Shown: positions 10,201-18,996 of the stretch, one piece after another
Layout of the letters: every line of letters begins with the position of its first letter
Position numbering within the stretch: position 1 is the first letter of the stretch
Origin: Methylobacterium brachythecii
GTDB lineage: Bacteria; Pseudomonadota; Alphaproteobacteria; Rhizobiales; Beijerinckiaceae
DNA: 64,000 bases
Assembly (NCBI RefSeq): GCF_014196345.1
Contig: NZ_JACIDN010000012.1
Location: forward strand, 40,904-104,903
Direction of reading: 5' to 3'
Made by a program: the position numbers and the translations under genes
The notes under the pieces: generated by a model
Told to the model about the DNA's origin: nothing
What the model saw: only the letters and a program-made list of their open reading frames with translations
Database searches by the model: none

Positions 10201-11522
10201 GCGGGCTTTCGCACGGGCAGGCGTCGGCATCGACGCTCGGCGCGATCCTGCGCGTCACCTCCGGGAATTTCCTGGAGATGTTCGATTTCTTCCTGTTCGG
10301 CTTCTACGCGAACCACATCGCCGCGGCGTTCTTCCCGGCCGAGAGCGCCTTCGCCTCGCTGATGCTGACCTTCGCCACCTTCGGGGCGGGCTTCCTGATG
10401 CGTCCCCTCGGCGCCGTCGTGCTCGGGGCCTTCACCGACCGGGTCGGCCGCCGTCAGGGCCTGATCCTGACGCTGGCGATCATGGCGATGGGCACCGTCC
10501 TGATCGCCTTCGTGCCATCGTACGCCACCCTCGGTCTCGCGGCCCCGCTCCTGGTGCTGACTGGGCGCCTGCTCCAGGGTTTTTCGGCGGGCGCCGAGCT
10601 CGGTGGCGTCTCGGTGTATTTGGCGGAGCTGGCCAAACCCGGTCGCGAGGGCTTCACGGTCGCCTGGCAATCGGCGAGCCAGCAAGTCGCGGTGATGGCC
10701 GCGGCGGCCATCGGCTTCGTGCTCAACCGCGCGCTGTTGCCCGAGCAGATGGCTCATTGGGGCTGGCGCATCCCGTTCCTGCTGAGCTGCCTCCTGGTGC
10801 CGTTCCTGTTCTACATCCGCGCCTCGCTGCAGGAGACGGAGGTCTTCGCCAAACGGAAGCATCACCCGGAGCTCGGCGAGAGCCTGCGCAAGCTGCTGGA
10901 GAACCGCCGGATCGTTCTGCTCGGCATGCTGCTCGTCGCGATGACGACGATCAGCTTCTACGCGATCACGGTCTACACGCCGACCTTCGGCCGGACGGTG
11001 CTGGGCCTGAGCGATACCGACAGCCTGATCGTCACCTTCCTCATCGCCGCCTCGAACTTCTTCTGGCTGCCGGTGATGGGAGCGCTCTCCGACAAGATCG
11101 GCCGCAAGCCCATCCTGCTCGTCTTCTCGACGTTGACACTGCTCACCGCCTACCCGGCGCTCTCCTGGCTGACCGGCCATGCGAGTTTTTCGGCGCTGCT
11201 CGGCATACTGCTGTGGTTCTCGTTCCTCTACGGCAGCTACAACGGCGCCATGGTCGTGGCGCTCACCGAGATCGTGCCGGGTGAAGTCCGCACGGCCGGC
11301 TTCTCCTTGGCCTACTCGCTCGCGACGGCGCTTTTCGGCGGCATGACGCCGATTGTCTCGACCTGGGCCATCAAGGAACTCGGCGACAAGGCAGCGCCTG
11401 GCCTCTGGATGGCCCTGGGGGGCGCCTGCGGTCTCGCGGCGACGCTGCTCGTCTATCGGGCTCCATCGGGCCGCGCTGCCGCCCGTGAGGCCGCCATGCC
11501 GGATGCCACCGGACGCCCCTGA
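10197..11522 (+). CDS. MFS transporter, metabolite:H+ symporter family (citrate/tricarballylate type)
   Basis: A 441-residue carrier of the inner membrane with twelve hydrophobic helices. The MHS signature is clear: NFLEMFDFFLFGFYA in helix 1, FLMRPLGAVVLGAFTDRVGRRQGL in the loop 2-3 motif A region, and GRLLQGFSAGAELGG in helix 4. A second motif A (GALSDKIGRKPILL) opens the C-terminal half. These resemble CitA/TcuC-type citrate or tricarballylate proton symporters, so a di- or tricarboxylate substrate is likely but not proven. The start is set by the 4-base overlap with trmFO. The last 70 bases overlap the 3' end of the opposing GNAT gene. Confidence 0.85.
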   Translation: MSGLSHGQASASTLGAILRVTSGNFLEMFDFFLFGFYANHIAAAFFPAESAFASLMLTFATFGAGFLMRPLGAVVLGAFTDRVGRRQGLILTLAIMAMGTVLIAFVPSYATLGLAAPLLVLTGRLLQGFSAGAELGGVSVYLAELAKPGREGFTVAWQSASQQVAVMAAAAIGFVLNRALLPEQMAHWGWRIPFLLSCLLVPFLFYIRASLQETEVFAKRKHHPELGESLRKLLENRRIVLLGMLLVAMTTISFYAITVYTPTFGRTVLGLSDTDSLIVTFLIAASNFFWLPVMGALSDKIGRKPILLVFSTLTLLTAYPALSWLTGHASFSALLGILLWFSFLYGSYNGAMVVALTEIVPGEVRTAGFSLAYSLATALFGGMTPIVSTWAIKELGDKAAPGLWMALGGACGLAATLLVYRAPSGRAAAREAAMPDATGRP

Positions 11523-12067
11523 GGTACGTCGCGGATATCCCAGACCATGAGCTGGCGGCCCGGGCGTTTGCCGCCGTCTCCGGTCGGGCGAAAGCCGAGC
11601 TTGTGCAGCATCTGCCATGAGGCGACGTTCTCGGGCCGGCACTCGGCGACGATGGCCCGGCGCGGATAGGCTTCCGCCAACGCTCGCACGATGGCCCCGA
11701 CGCCCTCGCCGCCATATCCACGACCGCGCGCTCCGCCGCCGATCCAATAGCCGATCTCGATGGCCTCGAGCGCGCGAAGATGCGCGCCGACGATTCCGAC
11801 GAGGCTGCGGTCCTCGCGCTCGACCAGGCCGAGGAAGACGTCACGGCCGGTCGATGCGGCCCGGATCAGACTCCGGGCATCGGCCAATCCGAAGCGCTCG
11901 GGCAGAAAGTCGACCGCGCTGGTGACGGCGGGATCGTCGGTCAGGCGGCGCACCTCCTCCGCCATGTCCGCGTGCAGCGGCGCGATGGCGAGGCGCTCGG
12001 TCTCGATGATCGGGAGGACGAGGCGTTCCCAGCGGGTGCCTCGCAAGATGCGGGAGAGAATGCCCAT
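11453..12067 (-). CDS. GNAT-family N-acetyltransferase (RimJ/RimL type)
   Basis: A 204-residue cytoplasmic acetyl-CoA-dependent acyltransferase of the Acetyltransf_3 type. IIETERLAIAPLHADMAEEVRRLTDDPAV is the usual N-terminal strand. IEIGYWIGGGARGRGYGGEGVGAIVRAL holds the acetyl-CoA pyrophosphate loop (RGRGYG), and AECRPENVASWQMLHKLGFRPTG is motif B. The substrate may be a ribosomal protein N-terminus or a small amine. The C-terminal 23 or so residues, past the fold, overlap the 3' end of the MFS gene on the other strand, so this tail may be dispensable. Confidence 0.8.
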   Translation of the reverse strand: MGILSRILRGTRWERLVLPIIETERLAIAPLHADMAEEVRRLTDDPAVTSAVDFLPERFGLADARSLIRAASTGRDVFLGLVEREDRSLVGIVGAHLRALEAIEIGYWIGGGARGRGYGGEGVGAIVRALAEAYPRRAIVAECRPENVASWQMLHKLGFRPTGDGGKRPGRQLMVWDIRDVPQGRPVASGMAASRAAARPDGAR

Positions 12068-12136
12068 GGACTCAAGGTGGGCGCGCCGCGGCGCATGGGA
12101 AGGGATCGACGGCGCAAAGCCACTGCAGCGTAAACG

Positions 12137-12166
12137 AAAAGGCCGCCCCGGATCATCCGGGGCGGC
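12137..12166 (-). terminator. Intrinsic terminator of lldP
   Basis: A perfect 13-bp stem (ggccgccccggat/atccggggcggcc, 12141-12166) begins 26 bases after the lldP stop. Read on the minus strand it is followed by TTTTCG, as expected for an intrinsic terminator. Confidence 0.85.
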
Positions 12167-12191
12167 CTGAGGATCGGGTATGACGGACCGA

Positions 12192-13931
12192 TCAGTGAGC
12201 GGCAGGTGCCGTCACGGCCGGGTGGATCACCATCTCCGTGAAGGGCGGCACATAGGCCTGCAGCATCACCAGGAGGCCGACGAGGCAGGCCAGCGCGATC
12301 GAGTGCCAGAACACGAAGCGCAGGATCTTGCCTTCCTGTCCGAAATACCCGGTGGCGGTGGAGGCCACGACGATCGACTGCGCGTCGATCATCTTGCCCA
12401 TCACGCCCCCGGACGAGTTCGCCGCGGCCATCAGCACGCCGGACAGGCCGAGCTGTTCCGAGGTGATCCTCTGCAGGCCGCCGAACAGCACGTTCGAGGC
12501 CGTGTCCGATCCCGTCAGCGCCACACCGAGCCAGCCGAGCAGCGTGCCGAAGAACGGGTAGAGGATGCCGGTTCCGGCGAAGGCGAGACCCAGCGTGGCG
12601 TCGACGCCGGCGTAGCGAGTGAGCACGCCCAGAGCGAGCATCGCCGAGATGGTGATGAGCGAGTAGCGCAGCACCCAGATCGTCTCGATGTAGGCGGTGA
12701 TCAGGCGCCACGGCGAGAAGCGCATGATCAGGCCCGAGATGATCGCGGCGATGAGTACGCCGGTCCCCGTATAGGACATGTAGGTGAACAGGAAGACCGC
12801 GCCTTCGGGGATGGGCTTGGCCACCACCGGGGGCACCTTCATGATCATGTTGTGAAGGCCCGGCACCTCGTATTTCCAGGTGAAGATCGGGTTCACGATG
12901 GCCTTGAACCAGCCGGTCCCCCAGATCGCCACCACGATCGAGAGGATGATCCACGGCACCCAGGCCATGAACAGCTGGCCCTGCGAGGCGGTGCGGTCGC
13001 CGGTATGGACCTTCGGCATGTCGCCAGGGACGCCGGCGCCGAGAGCGACCGGGCGGGCTTCGCCGTAGCCGATCGAAGGATCGTTCCCACGCAGGGCCGG
13101 AGAGGTCCAAACCTCGGCCGGCTTCCAGAACTTCAGGAAGAGCACCAGAGCGCCCATCGAGAAGAGCGAGGCGCCGATGTCGACGATCCAAGGGTTCACG
13201 TAGTTCGAGATCGCGAACTGGGCGATCGCGAAGGAGGCGCCGGTGACCAGGATCGGCGGCCACACCTTGATCATGCCGCGGAAGCCCGCGAAGACCCAGA
13301 TCAGCCAGAACGGCACGATCAGCGAGAAGAACGGAAGCTGGCGGCCGATCATCGCGCCGAGGATGTTCGGATCGTAGCCCGTCACCGAGGCGAGGCCCTG
13401 GATCGGGGCGCCGAGCGCGCCGAAGGCAACCGGGGCGGTGTTGGCGATCAGCGAGAGGCCCGAGGCGGCGAGCGGCGAGAAGCCGAGGCCGATCAGGATG
13501 GCGCCGGTCACGGCGACCGGCGTGCCGAAGCCGCCGGCACCCTCGAAGAAGGCACCGAAGGCGAAGGCCACGAGCAACAACTGGATGCGGCGGTCGGACG
13601 TGATGCCGGCCACCGATTGCTGCAGGATCGCGAACCAGCCCTTCTCCACCGTCAGGCGGTAGAGGAAAATGACGTTGAGGATGATCCAGCCGATCGGAAA
13701 GAAGCCGGTGACCATGCCGAGGATGGCGGCGCGTCCGGCGAGGCCCGTCGGCATGCCGAACCCGACAATGGCGACGACGAGGGCGATGACGAGGGCGATG
13801 ACGGCGGCGATATGCGCCTTGATCTTGCCGCTCGCGATCATCGCGAGCAGGGCGATCACGGGGAGCGAAGCCGCGATGGTCGATAGCCACGCGTTCCCGA
13901 AGGGATCGTAGACCTGATTCCAGGGTTGCAT
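12192..13931 (-). CDS. lldP: L-lactate permease (LldP/LctP family)
   Basis: A 579-residue inner-membrane carrier with about 13-14 hydrophobic helices that imports L-lactate (often also glycolate or D-lactate) with protons. The start MQPWNQVYDPFGNAWLST is typical of the family, and AFGAFFEGAGGFGTPVAV plus APVAFGALGAPIQGLA are its re-entrant signature loops. The central insertion (about 240-300) is hydrophilic. The C-terminal half repeats the motif (TGILYPFFGTLLGWLGVALTGSDTASNVLFGGLQ). It is monocistronic with its own terminator; no lactate dehydrogenase or regulator lies nearby. Confidence 0.9.
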   Translation of the reverse strand: MQPWNQVYDPFGNAWLSTIAASLPVIALLAMIASGKIKAHIAAVIALVIALVVAIVGFGMPTGLAGRAAILGMVTGFFPIGWIILNVIFLYRLTVEKGWFAILQQSVAGITSDRRIQLLLVAFAFGAFFEGAGGFGTPVAVTGAILIGLGFSPLAASGLSLIANTAPVAFGALGAPIQGLASVTGYDPNILGAMIGRQLPFFSLIVPFWLIWVFAGFRGMIKVWPPILVTGASFAIAQFAISNYVNPWIVDIGASLFSMGALVLFLKFWKPAEVWTSPALRGNDPSIGYGEARPVALGAGVPGDMPKVHTGDRTASQGQLFMAWVPWIILSIVVAIWGTGWFKAIVNPIFTWKYEVPGLHNMIMKVPPVVAKPIPEGAVFLFTYMSYTGTGVLIAAIISGLIMRFSPWRLITAYIETIWVLRYSLITISAMLALGVLTRYAGVDATLGLAFAGTGILYPFFGTLLGWLGVALTGSDTASNVLFGGLQRITSEQLGLSGVLMAAANSSGGVMGKMIDAQSIVVASTATGYFGQEGKILRFVFWHSIALACLVGLLVMLQAYVPPFTEMVIHPAVTAPAAH

Positions 13932-14078
13932 GACGCGGTAATCCTCCCTCGGCTCGGTCTATTGCCGGCCTGAAGCATATCGCTAGCAGAGCCAGCGTAT
14001 CGGCTCAACGCGGTGTAATCATGTATTCAGAGGGTGTTGCACACACGTTCCGGCAAGGCGGATGAAGTGCTGCCGCCG

Positions 14079-14960
14079 TCAGCTCCGCCTTGCCGTCCAC
14101 CACAGCCGCCAGACCTTCCGCCAGCGTGGCAGCTCGATCATCGTGTTGAGCGGGTCGTAGTTCGATCGATCCATCGCCGAGAGGTAGCCCTCGACGAGGG
14201 CGACGGGCAGGAAGGCTGGGCGCGCGGCCGGGGCGATGGTGCCGCTGGCGGCTTGGTAGGCCTCGAGGTGCCGTCGAGCGAGCGCGCGCAACTCGGCGCA
14301 GCTGCGCACGAGGCCCGGGCCGCCGCGGCCGGTGACGACGTCTTCGCGGGTGACGCCGTTCTGCCGGAGCAGGTCGGCCGGCAGGTAGACCTGTCCGTTG
14401 CGGGCATGCCACGGCATTGCGCGCAGGAGGCCCGTCACGCCGAAGGCGACGCCGGCATGGCCGGCGGCAGCCGCACCGCCGGGCTCGGCGCCGTCGGCCA
14501 GGATGAGGCCACCGAGGCGGATCAGGGCGGAAGCGGTCTCGCCGCAATAGCCTTCGAGATCGTTCACCCGCGGCATCGGATCTTCGTAGAGGTCGAAGAC
14601 GCGGGCATCGATCAGGTCGACGAAGGGCTGGCGACCGAGCCGGCGTGCGACGATGGCATCGTCGAGGGCCGCGGCGACGGGGTTTGCCTTCACATCTCCC
14701 CTCGCCTCACCCTGCAAAGCGTCGCGCCACCATTGCAGGCGGATCTCTCCGGCCATCGGGTTCGAGACGGCATCGCGGACGCGCGCGATGGTCAGGCTGA
14801 AGGCGGCCAGTGCGAAGAGATGGGGCCGGAACGCGGCGGGCGCGAAGAGCGTGGCGAGGTAGCGGTCCGGATCACCCTCGCGGACCAGCGCCTCACAATG
14901 GCGGAAGGCGAAGTCCAGGCCTTCGCCGGCGGGTTCGAGCTTGCTCTCCGTGCGGGTCAC
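14079..14960 (-). CDS. Squalene/phytoene synthase-fold protein, NDUFAF6-like
   Basis: A 293-residue all-helical protein of the squalene/phytoene synthase superfamily. The two Asp-rich substrate motifs (DxxxD) of true synthases are missing: the first region reads ARVRDAVSNPMAGEIRLQWWRD. This and YLPADLLRQNGV, GLLRAMPWHARNGQVYLP and LEGYCGETASALIRL closely follow the mitochondrial complex I assembly factor NDUFAF6. It is therefore probably not an isoprenoid enzyme but a helper in respiratory complex I assembly. The GTG start has GAGG 6 bases upstream. It is the last gene of the yajC-secD-secF-Mth938 run, 10 bases after the Mth938 gene. The assignment rests on motif memory. Confidence 0.75.
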   Translation of the reverse strand: MTRTESKLEPAGEGLDFAFRHCEALVREGDPDRYLATLFAPAAFRPHLFALAAFSLTIARVRDAVSNPMAGEIRLQWWRDALQGEARGDVKANPVAAALDDAIVARRLGRQPFVDLIDARVFDLYEDPMPRVNDLEGYCGETASALIRLGGLILADGAEPGGAAAAGHAGVAFGVTGLLRAMPWHARNGQVYLPADLLRQNGVTREDVVTGRGGPGLVRSCAELRALARRHLEAYQAASGTIAPAARPAFLPVALVEGYLSAMDRSNYDPLNTMIELPRWRKVWRLWWTARRS

Positions 14961-14970
14961 GCGGGCCTCG

Positions 14971-15354
14971 TCATGCCACCGCGATCAGGGCGGCCGCGAC
15001 CTTGCGGTTTTCGCCGAGCAGGATGTTGTAGGTCCGGGCGGCAGCGCCCGTCTGCATCGCGTCGAGGCCGATCCCGGCCTCCTTGAGCCGCCGCCGCAGG
15101 GGCTCGGGGAACGGCGCGATGTCGATTCCGGTACCGACGAGCAGGAGTTCGATGCGCTCGCTCTCGTCGAGGACCGGCCGCAGGCTGGCGAGGTCGATCG
15201 CGCCGGGTGCGGTCACGTCCCAGGCCTTGATCCCCGAAGGCAGCATCAGGATCGAGCCGCGATGCGACATATCCGCGAAGCGGAAGCCGCCATTACCGTA
15301 GGAATCGATCCCGAAGCGGCCGGGGACGAACCCGTCGTGAAGGCGCCCGTCCAT
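14971..15354 (-). CDS. Mth938-domain protein, NDUFAF3-like
   Basis: A 127-residue single-domain protein of the Mth938/DUF498 fold. Typical strings are HRGSILMLPSGIKAWDV, ELLLVGTGIDIAPFPEPLRRRL and AARTYNILLGENRKVAAALIAVA. Its mitochondrial relative is NDUFAF3, an assembly factor for the Q module of complex I. The start ATG lies 8 bases past the secF stop and the next gene begins 10 bases on, so it is within the secDF operon. The frame stays open upstream inside secF, but that part is antisense-like noise. Bacterial function has not been settled to my knowledge; a role linking complex I assembly and membrane insertion is inferred from the neighbourhood. Confidence 0.85.
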   Translation of the reverse strand: MDGRLHDGFVPGRFGIDSYGNGGFRFADMSHRGSILMLPSGIKAWDVTAPGAIDLASLRPVLDESERIELLLVGTGIDIAPFPEPLRRRLKEAGIGLDAMQTGAAARTYNILLGENRKVAAALIAVA

Positions 15355-15362
15355 TCGGGTCC

Positions 15363-16304
15363 TTACTCGGCCGGCTGCGGCACGCCGCTCTCGCGTTGCG
15401 CCGACTTCGCACCCGAGAGCATGAGTCCGATATAGATCAACGACGGAGTCGAAACGAAGATCGCCGAGTAGGTGCAGATCACGACGCCCGCGAGCATCAC
15501 CACCGCGAAGCCGTGGATCGCCTCCCCGCCGAACAGCACCAGCGAGAGCAGCGCCAGCGACGACGAGATCGAGGTCATCACCGTGCGCGACATGGTCGAG
15601 TTGATCGAGAGGTTGAGCAGCTCGACGGTGGGAATCGTCTTGTAGCGGCGCATCAACTCGCGGGTCCGATCGAACACCACGACCGTCTCGTTCAACGAAT
15701 AACCGACGATCGTGAGGATCGCCGCGATCGAGGTCATGTTGAACTCGATGCGGGTGATGATGAAGATGCCGACGGTCAGCACGATGTCGTGCAGCGTCCC
15801 GACGATGGCGCCGAGCGCCAACTCGCGCTCGAACCGGAACCACAGATAGAGCAGCACCGCGACGACCGAGAGCACCACGCCGACGGTGCCCGACTGGACG
15901 AGTTCGCCCGAGACGCGGGGGCCGACGGTCTCCGTGCGGCGGAAGTCGTAATCCTTATCGAAGGCGGCGTGCGCCTTCTGCATCACTGCGGTCTGGCCCT
16001 GCTCACCGGCCTGGAGCGGCAGCCGCACCAGCACATTGCCCTGGCCGCCGAGCTCTTGCACCTCGGCCTCGCCGAACCCGAAGCCGTTCGCCGTGGTGCG
16101 GATCGTGGCGACGTCGGCCTGACCGGATTTCGCCTGCAACTCGACCAGCGTGCCGCCCTTGAAGTCGATGCCGAAATTCAGCCCGATCGTCAGGAACAGC
16201 GCCACGGTCGCGAGCGACATCAGCGCCGAGAGCGGGAAGGACAGCCGGCGAAATCGCATGAAGTCGAAATGCGATTCATCGGGCCAAAGGCGGAGCAGGC
16301 GCAT
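15363..16304 (-). CDS. secF: Protein translocase subunit SecF
   Basis: A 313-residue six-helix RND-type membrane protein that, with SecD, uses the proton gradient to help draw exported proteins through SecYEG. The N-terminal GLNFGIDFKGGTLVEL is the SecF/SecD signature, followed by a periplasmic domain and five helices, with GYSLNETVVVFDRTRE and TSISSSLALLSLVLFGG as conserved transmembrane motifs. It lies 69 bases after secD and 8 bases before the Mth938 gene on the same strand. Confidence 0.96.
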   Translation of the reverse strand: MRLLRLWPDESHFDFMRFRRLSFPLSALMSLATVALFLTIGLNFGIDFKGGTLVELQAKSGQADVATIRTTANGFGFGEAEVQELGGQGNVLVRLPLQAGEQGQTAVMQKAHAAFDKDYDFRRTETVGPRVSGELVQSGTVGVVLSVVAVLLYLWFRFERELALGAIVGTLHDIVLTVGIFIITRIEFNMTSIAAILTIVGYSLNETVVVFDRTRELMRRYKTIPTVELLNLSINSTMSRTVMTSISSSLALLSLVLFGGEAIHGFAVVMLAGVVICTYSAIFVSTPSLIYIGLMLSGAKSAQRESGVPQPAE

Positions 16305-16373
16305 GGTCTGTCTCGATACGGCGTTCGTGTCGGTCGCGTTCGAAGCGGCTTCGCCTCGAAACGGCGTGGACGT

Positions 16374-17975
16374 CTAGAATGGCAGGGTCTTGGGCTTCGC
16401 GTACTTGTACCACAGCGCGATCATCATCCGCGTGAGCGTCACTGCCGTGATCACCGTGGTGAGGATGCCGAGGATGAACACGACCGCGAAGCCCTTCACC
16501 GGGCCGGAGCCCATGAAGAACAGGATCAGCGCGGCGATCGCCATCGTGGAGTTCGAGTCGATGATGGTGGCGAAGGCCCGGTCGAAGCCGGCCTGAAGCG
16601 CAGAGACCAGCGAGCGCCCGGCCCGCTGCTCCTCGCGCATGCGCTCGTAGATCAGCACGTTCGAATCCACCGCGGTGCCGATAGTGAGCACGATGCCGGC
16701 GATGCCGGGCAGCGTCATCGTCGCTTCCAAAACCGACATCAGGCCGAGGATCAGGCCGACGTGGACGGCGAGCGCGATGTTCGCGAAGAAGCCGAAGGTC
16801 CCGTAGGTCGCGAACATGAAGATCACGACGAAGATCGCGGCGAACAGCGTGGCGTGCTTGCCAGCCTCGATCGAATCCTTGCCGAGGCCCGGGCCGACGA
16901 CGCGGCGTTCGACGACGTTCAGCTTCGCCGGCAGCGCACCGGCGCGCAGCAGAACCGACAGGTCGTTCGCGTCCTTGACGCTGAAATTACCGGTGATCTG
17001 GCCCGAGCCGCCGGTGATCGCGCTGCGGATGACCGGTGCCGAGACGACCTCGTTGTCGAGCACGATGGCCATGCGGCGGCCGACATTCTCCGCCGTCGCC
17101 TGGCCGAATCTCTGAGCGCCCTTGAGGTTGAACTTGAAGCTCACCATTGGCTCGTGCGTCTGCGGGTCGAAGGCCGGCTGCGCGTCCGTCAGATCGCCGC
17201 CATCGGCCATGACGCGGCGCTCGACGGGGACTTTGGCACCTTTCTCGTCCTTCGACGGCAGCAGATCGACGTCACCCGACGGGCTGTCCGACAGCATGCG
17301 GAACTCGAGCTTGGCCGTCTTGCCGAGCTGATCCTCCAGTTGCTTCGGATCCTGGAGGCCGGGGACCTGCACCAGGATACGGTCGGTTCCCTGCTGCTGG
17401 ATCGAGGGCTCTTTCGTGCCTCCGAAATCGATACGGCGGCGGATGACCTCGATGCCCTGGCTCACGGCGCGCCGGGTGCGTTCGGTGAGGCCCGCATCCG
17501 TGAAGGTGAGCTGGATCGTGCCGTCGGGCTGTTCCGCGACGTCGAGCGTGCCGGTGCCGGCGGCGGCGAGGCTCTGGATCGGCTGCGACAGCTCCCGCAG
17601 CTTCGGCATGATCTTGGCGCGTCCAGCCGCATCCGAGATGCGGATCTGCACGCCGCGCTTGAGCGTCTGAATGCCGCCGTCGGCGCGTACGTTCTCATGC
17701 TGTAGGGCTCGCCGCACGTCGTCGCGCAGGCCCTTGACCAGTGAGGCCAGCAGATCGTTCTGGTCGACTTCGAGCAGGAGTTGCGAGCCGCCCTGCAGGT
17801 CGAGGCCGAGCACGATCGCCCGCTGCGGAATGATCCAGTGCGGGATGAAGCTCGGCAGGGAGGCCATGAAGCCCTTGCGCTGCTCGGGCGAGAAGAAGCT
17901 CGGGATGGCGAGGCTCAGCCCCAACAGGATGACGGCGAGCGTCCCGATGATCTTGGACTTCGAAAAGCGCAGCAT
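16374..17975 (-). CDS. secD: Protein translocase subunit SecD
   Basis: A 533-residue partner of SecF. After the first helix comes GLDLQGGSQLLLEVD (D1 motif), a large periplasmic P1 region (about 60-340) including PSIQQQGTDRILVQVPGLQDP, and then five helices with TLPGIAGIVLTIGTAVDSNVLIYERMREE. It is somewhat shorter than E. coli SecD (615), as is normal for alphaproteobacteria. The 67-base gap to yajC and the 69-base gap to secF suggest a single operon with modest internal leaders; a stem (gccgggtccgagcccggc) sits in the yajC-secD gap. Confidence 0.96.
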   Translation of the reverse strand: MLRFSKSKIIGTLAVILLGLSLAIPSFFSPEQRKGFMASLPSFIPHWIIPQRAIVLGLDLQGGSQLLLEVDQNDLLASLVKGLRDDVRRALQHENVRADGGIQTLKRGVQIRISDAAGRAKIMPKLRELSQPIQSLAAAGTGTLDVAEQPDGTIQLTFTDAGLTERTRRAVSQGIEVIRRRIDFGGTKEPSIQQQGTDRILVQVPGLQDPKQLEDQLGKTAKLEFRMLSDSPSGDVDLLPSKDEKGAKVPVERRVMADGGDLTDAQPAFDPQTHEPMVSFKFNLKGAQRFGQATAENVGRRMAIVLDNEVVSAPVIRSAITGGSGQITGNFSVKDANDLSVLLRAGALPAKLNVVERRVVGPGLGKDSIEAGKHATLFAAIFVVIFMFATYGTFGFFANIALAVHVGLILGLMSVLEATMTLPGIAGIVLTIGTAVDSNVLIYERMREEQRAGRSLVSALQAGFDRAFATIIDSNSTMAIAALILFFMGSGPVKGFAVVFILGILTTVITAVTLTRMMIALWYKYAKPKTLPF

Positions 17976-18042
17976 CCGCCGGTTCCAGCTCTTCTTCTTC
18001 TCTGGGAGGCCGGGTCCGAGCCCGGCTCTCGCGGTGCCGCCT

Positions 18043-18378
18043 TCAGGCCGCTTTGACCGGGGCGCCCTTGACCCGGACCTCGGAGATCATGCTGCGCACG
18101 ATCTTCACGCGAACGTTCGGGGCGATCTCGACCTCGACCTCGGCCCCGTCGTCGGTGACCTTGGTGACGCGACCGACTAGGCCGCCATTGGTGACGATGG
18201 TGTCCTCGCGGCGCAGGTTCTTCATCAGGGACTGGTGGTCCTTGAGCCGGCGCTGCTGAGGCCGCAGGATCAGGAAGTACATGATCACGAAGATCAGCGC
18301 GAACGGCACCAGCTGGATCGCGATGTCGCTGCCGCTGGACGCACCGGCGGCTTGCGCGAAGGCGGGGGTGATCAGCAC
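18043..18378 (-). CDS. yajC: Preprotein translocase accessory protein YajC
   Basis: A 111-residue single-pass inner-membrane protein. The helix (LVPFALIFVIMYFLILRPQQRRLKDHQ) with its RPQQRR stop-transfer segment and the cytoplasmic VTNGGLVGRV are family hallmarks. The start is GTG, chosen for an AGGAG site 6 bases upstream. It is the first gene of the secretion operon, so the promoter should lie between 18379 and about 18500. Confidence 0.95.
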   Translation of the reverse strand: MLITPAFAQAAGASSGSDIAIQLVPFALIFVIMYFLILRPQQRRLKDHQSLMKNLRREDTIVTNGGLVGRVTKVTDDGAEVEVEIAPNVRVKIVRSMISEVRVKGAPVKAA

Positions 18379-18752
18379 GAAAACTCCTGATGGTACGACG
18401 ACCCGCGCCGCGGCACGTCCGGGCGATGGGTAGGCTTTGGCCTGTCGAAAAGCGCGCGGACTATAGCCACGGGCGACCCGAAAGCAACGGTGCCTGTTGA
18501 GGTTGCGTCATCGTGGCGATGGCGCCGATCGTCGGATGCCGGCGGCCTGCCTCCGCGGCAGGCATGCGCGAATAATAGACGGCGATCCAGTTTTAAGCTC
18601 ACGTTCAGGGAGCCGGCGAAAAGACTGGTCGTCGGCTCAGGTCCTGCCCAGGTCGAGCCGCATTGGAGCCAACACGTCGTCGCGATCACTGGCGACATCT
18701 GCACGCGAAGGCCGGACAACGGCCCGATCACGAGGGACAGGACCCAAGTATT
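18379..18752. other. Divergent region upstream of yajC
   Basis: About 370 bases that must hold the yajC promoter (minus strand) and the promoter of the small-ORF/phosphoesterase genes (plus strand). A G+C-rich hairpin (gcctgcc-tccgc-ggcaggc) occurs at about 18546-18565. No RNA gene was recognised. Confidence 0.4.
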
Positions 18753-18965
18753 ATGTATTCCGATCATCGGAGCCAGGACGATGCATCCCGAGCCGTCGCG
18801 CGCGGGTCGGATGAAGGCCGGATTCGCGAGAGCTTCCGTCCCGTAGCGCTACCCGCACTCGCCGCCGCCGTCCACGTCAACCGTGAGGCCGCCGAAGCCG
18901 CCCGTGTCCGGCTCGCGGCGCGCCGCACGGCGCGGATCGTCCACGAGGACGAGCCGGTCGTCTGA
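18753..18965 (+). CDS. Small hypothetical protein (70 aa)
   Basis: A short frame with normal coding bias in its second half. The product is hydrophilic at the N-terminus (MYSDHRSQDDASRAVARG) and likely helical afterwards (ALAAAVHVNREAAEAARVRLAARRTARI). It has no signal peptide or known motif. It ends 31 bases before the GTG of the metallophosphoesterase gene, on the same strand, so the two could be co-transcribed. No good ribosome binding site precedes its ATG, which weakens the call. I do not recognise the family. Confidence 0.45.
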   Translation: MYSDHRSQDDASRAVARGSDEGRIRESFRPVALPALAAAVHVNREAAEAARVRLAARRTARIVHEDEPVV

Positions 18966-18996
18966 CCGTTCGCCGCACTGGGGCGAGGGTCCGTCC

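Noticed and set aside
12180..13886. A 568-codon plus-strand frame opposite lldP
   Set aside because: It is the hydrophilic mirror of a membrane protein gene; no start signals or motifs.
15354..15843. A longer version of the Mth938 gene starting inside secF
   Set aside because: The extra 163 codons are antisense-like filler in the wrong frame of secF; the compact domain starts at 15354 directly after the secF stop.
15396..17705. A 769-codon plus-strand frame across secF and secD
   Set aside because: It spans two unrelated genes and their gap, and its composition (Arg, His, Asp, Glu repeats) is that of an antisense frame. SecD and SecF are unmistakable on the other strand.
18490..18846. Alternative plus-strand frames in the yajC upstream region
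   Set aside because: They conflict with each other and lack signals; only the 18753-18965 frame has coding-like codon use near the phosphoesterase.
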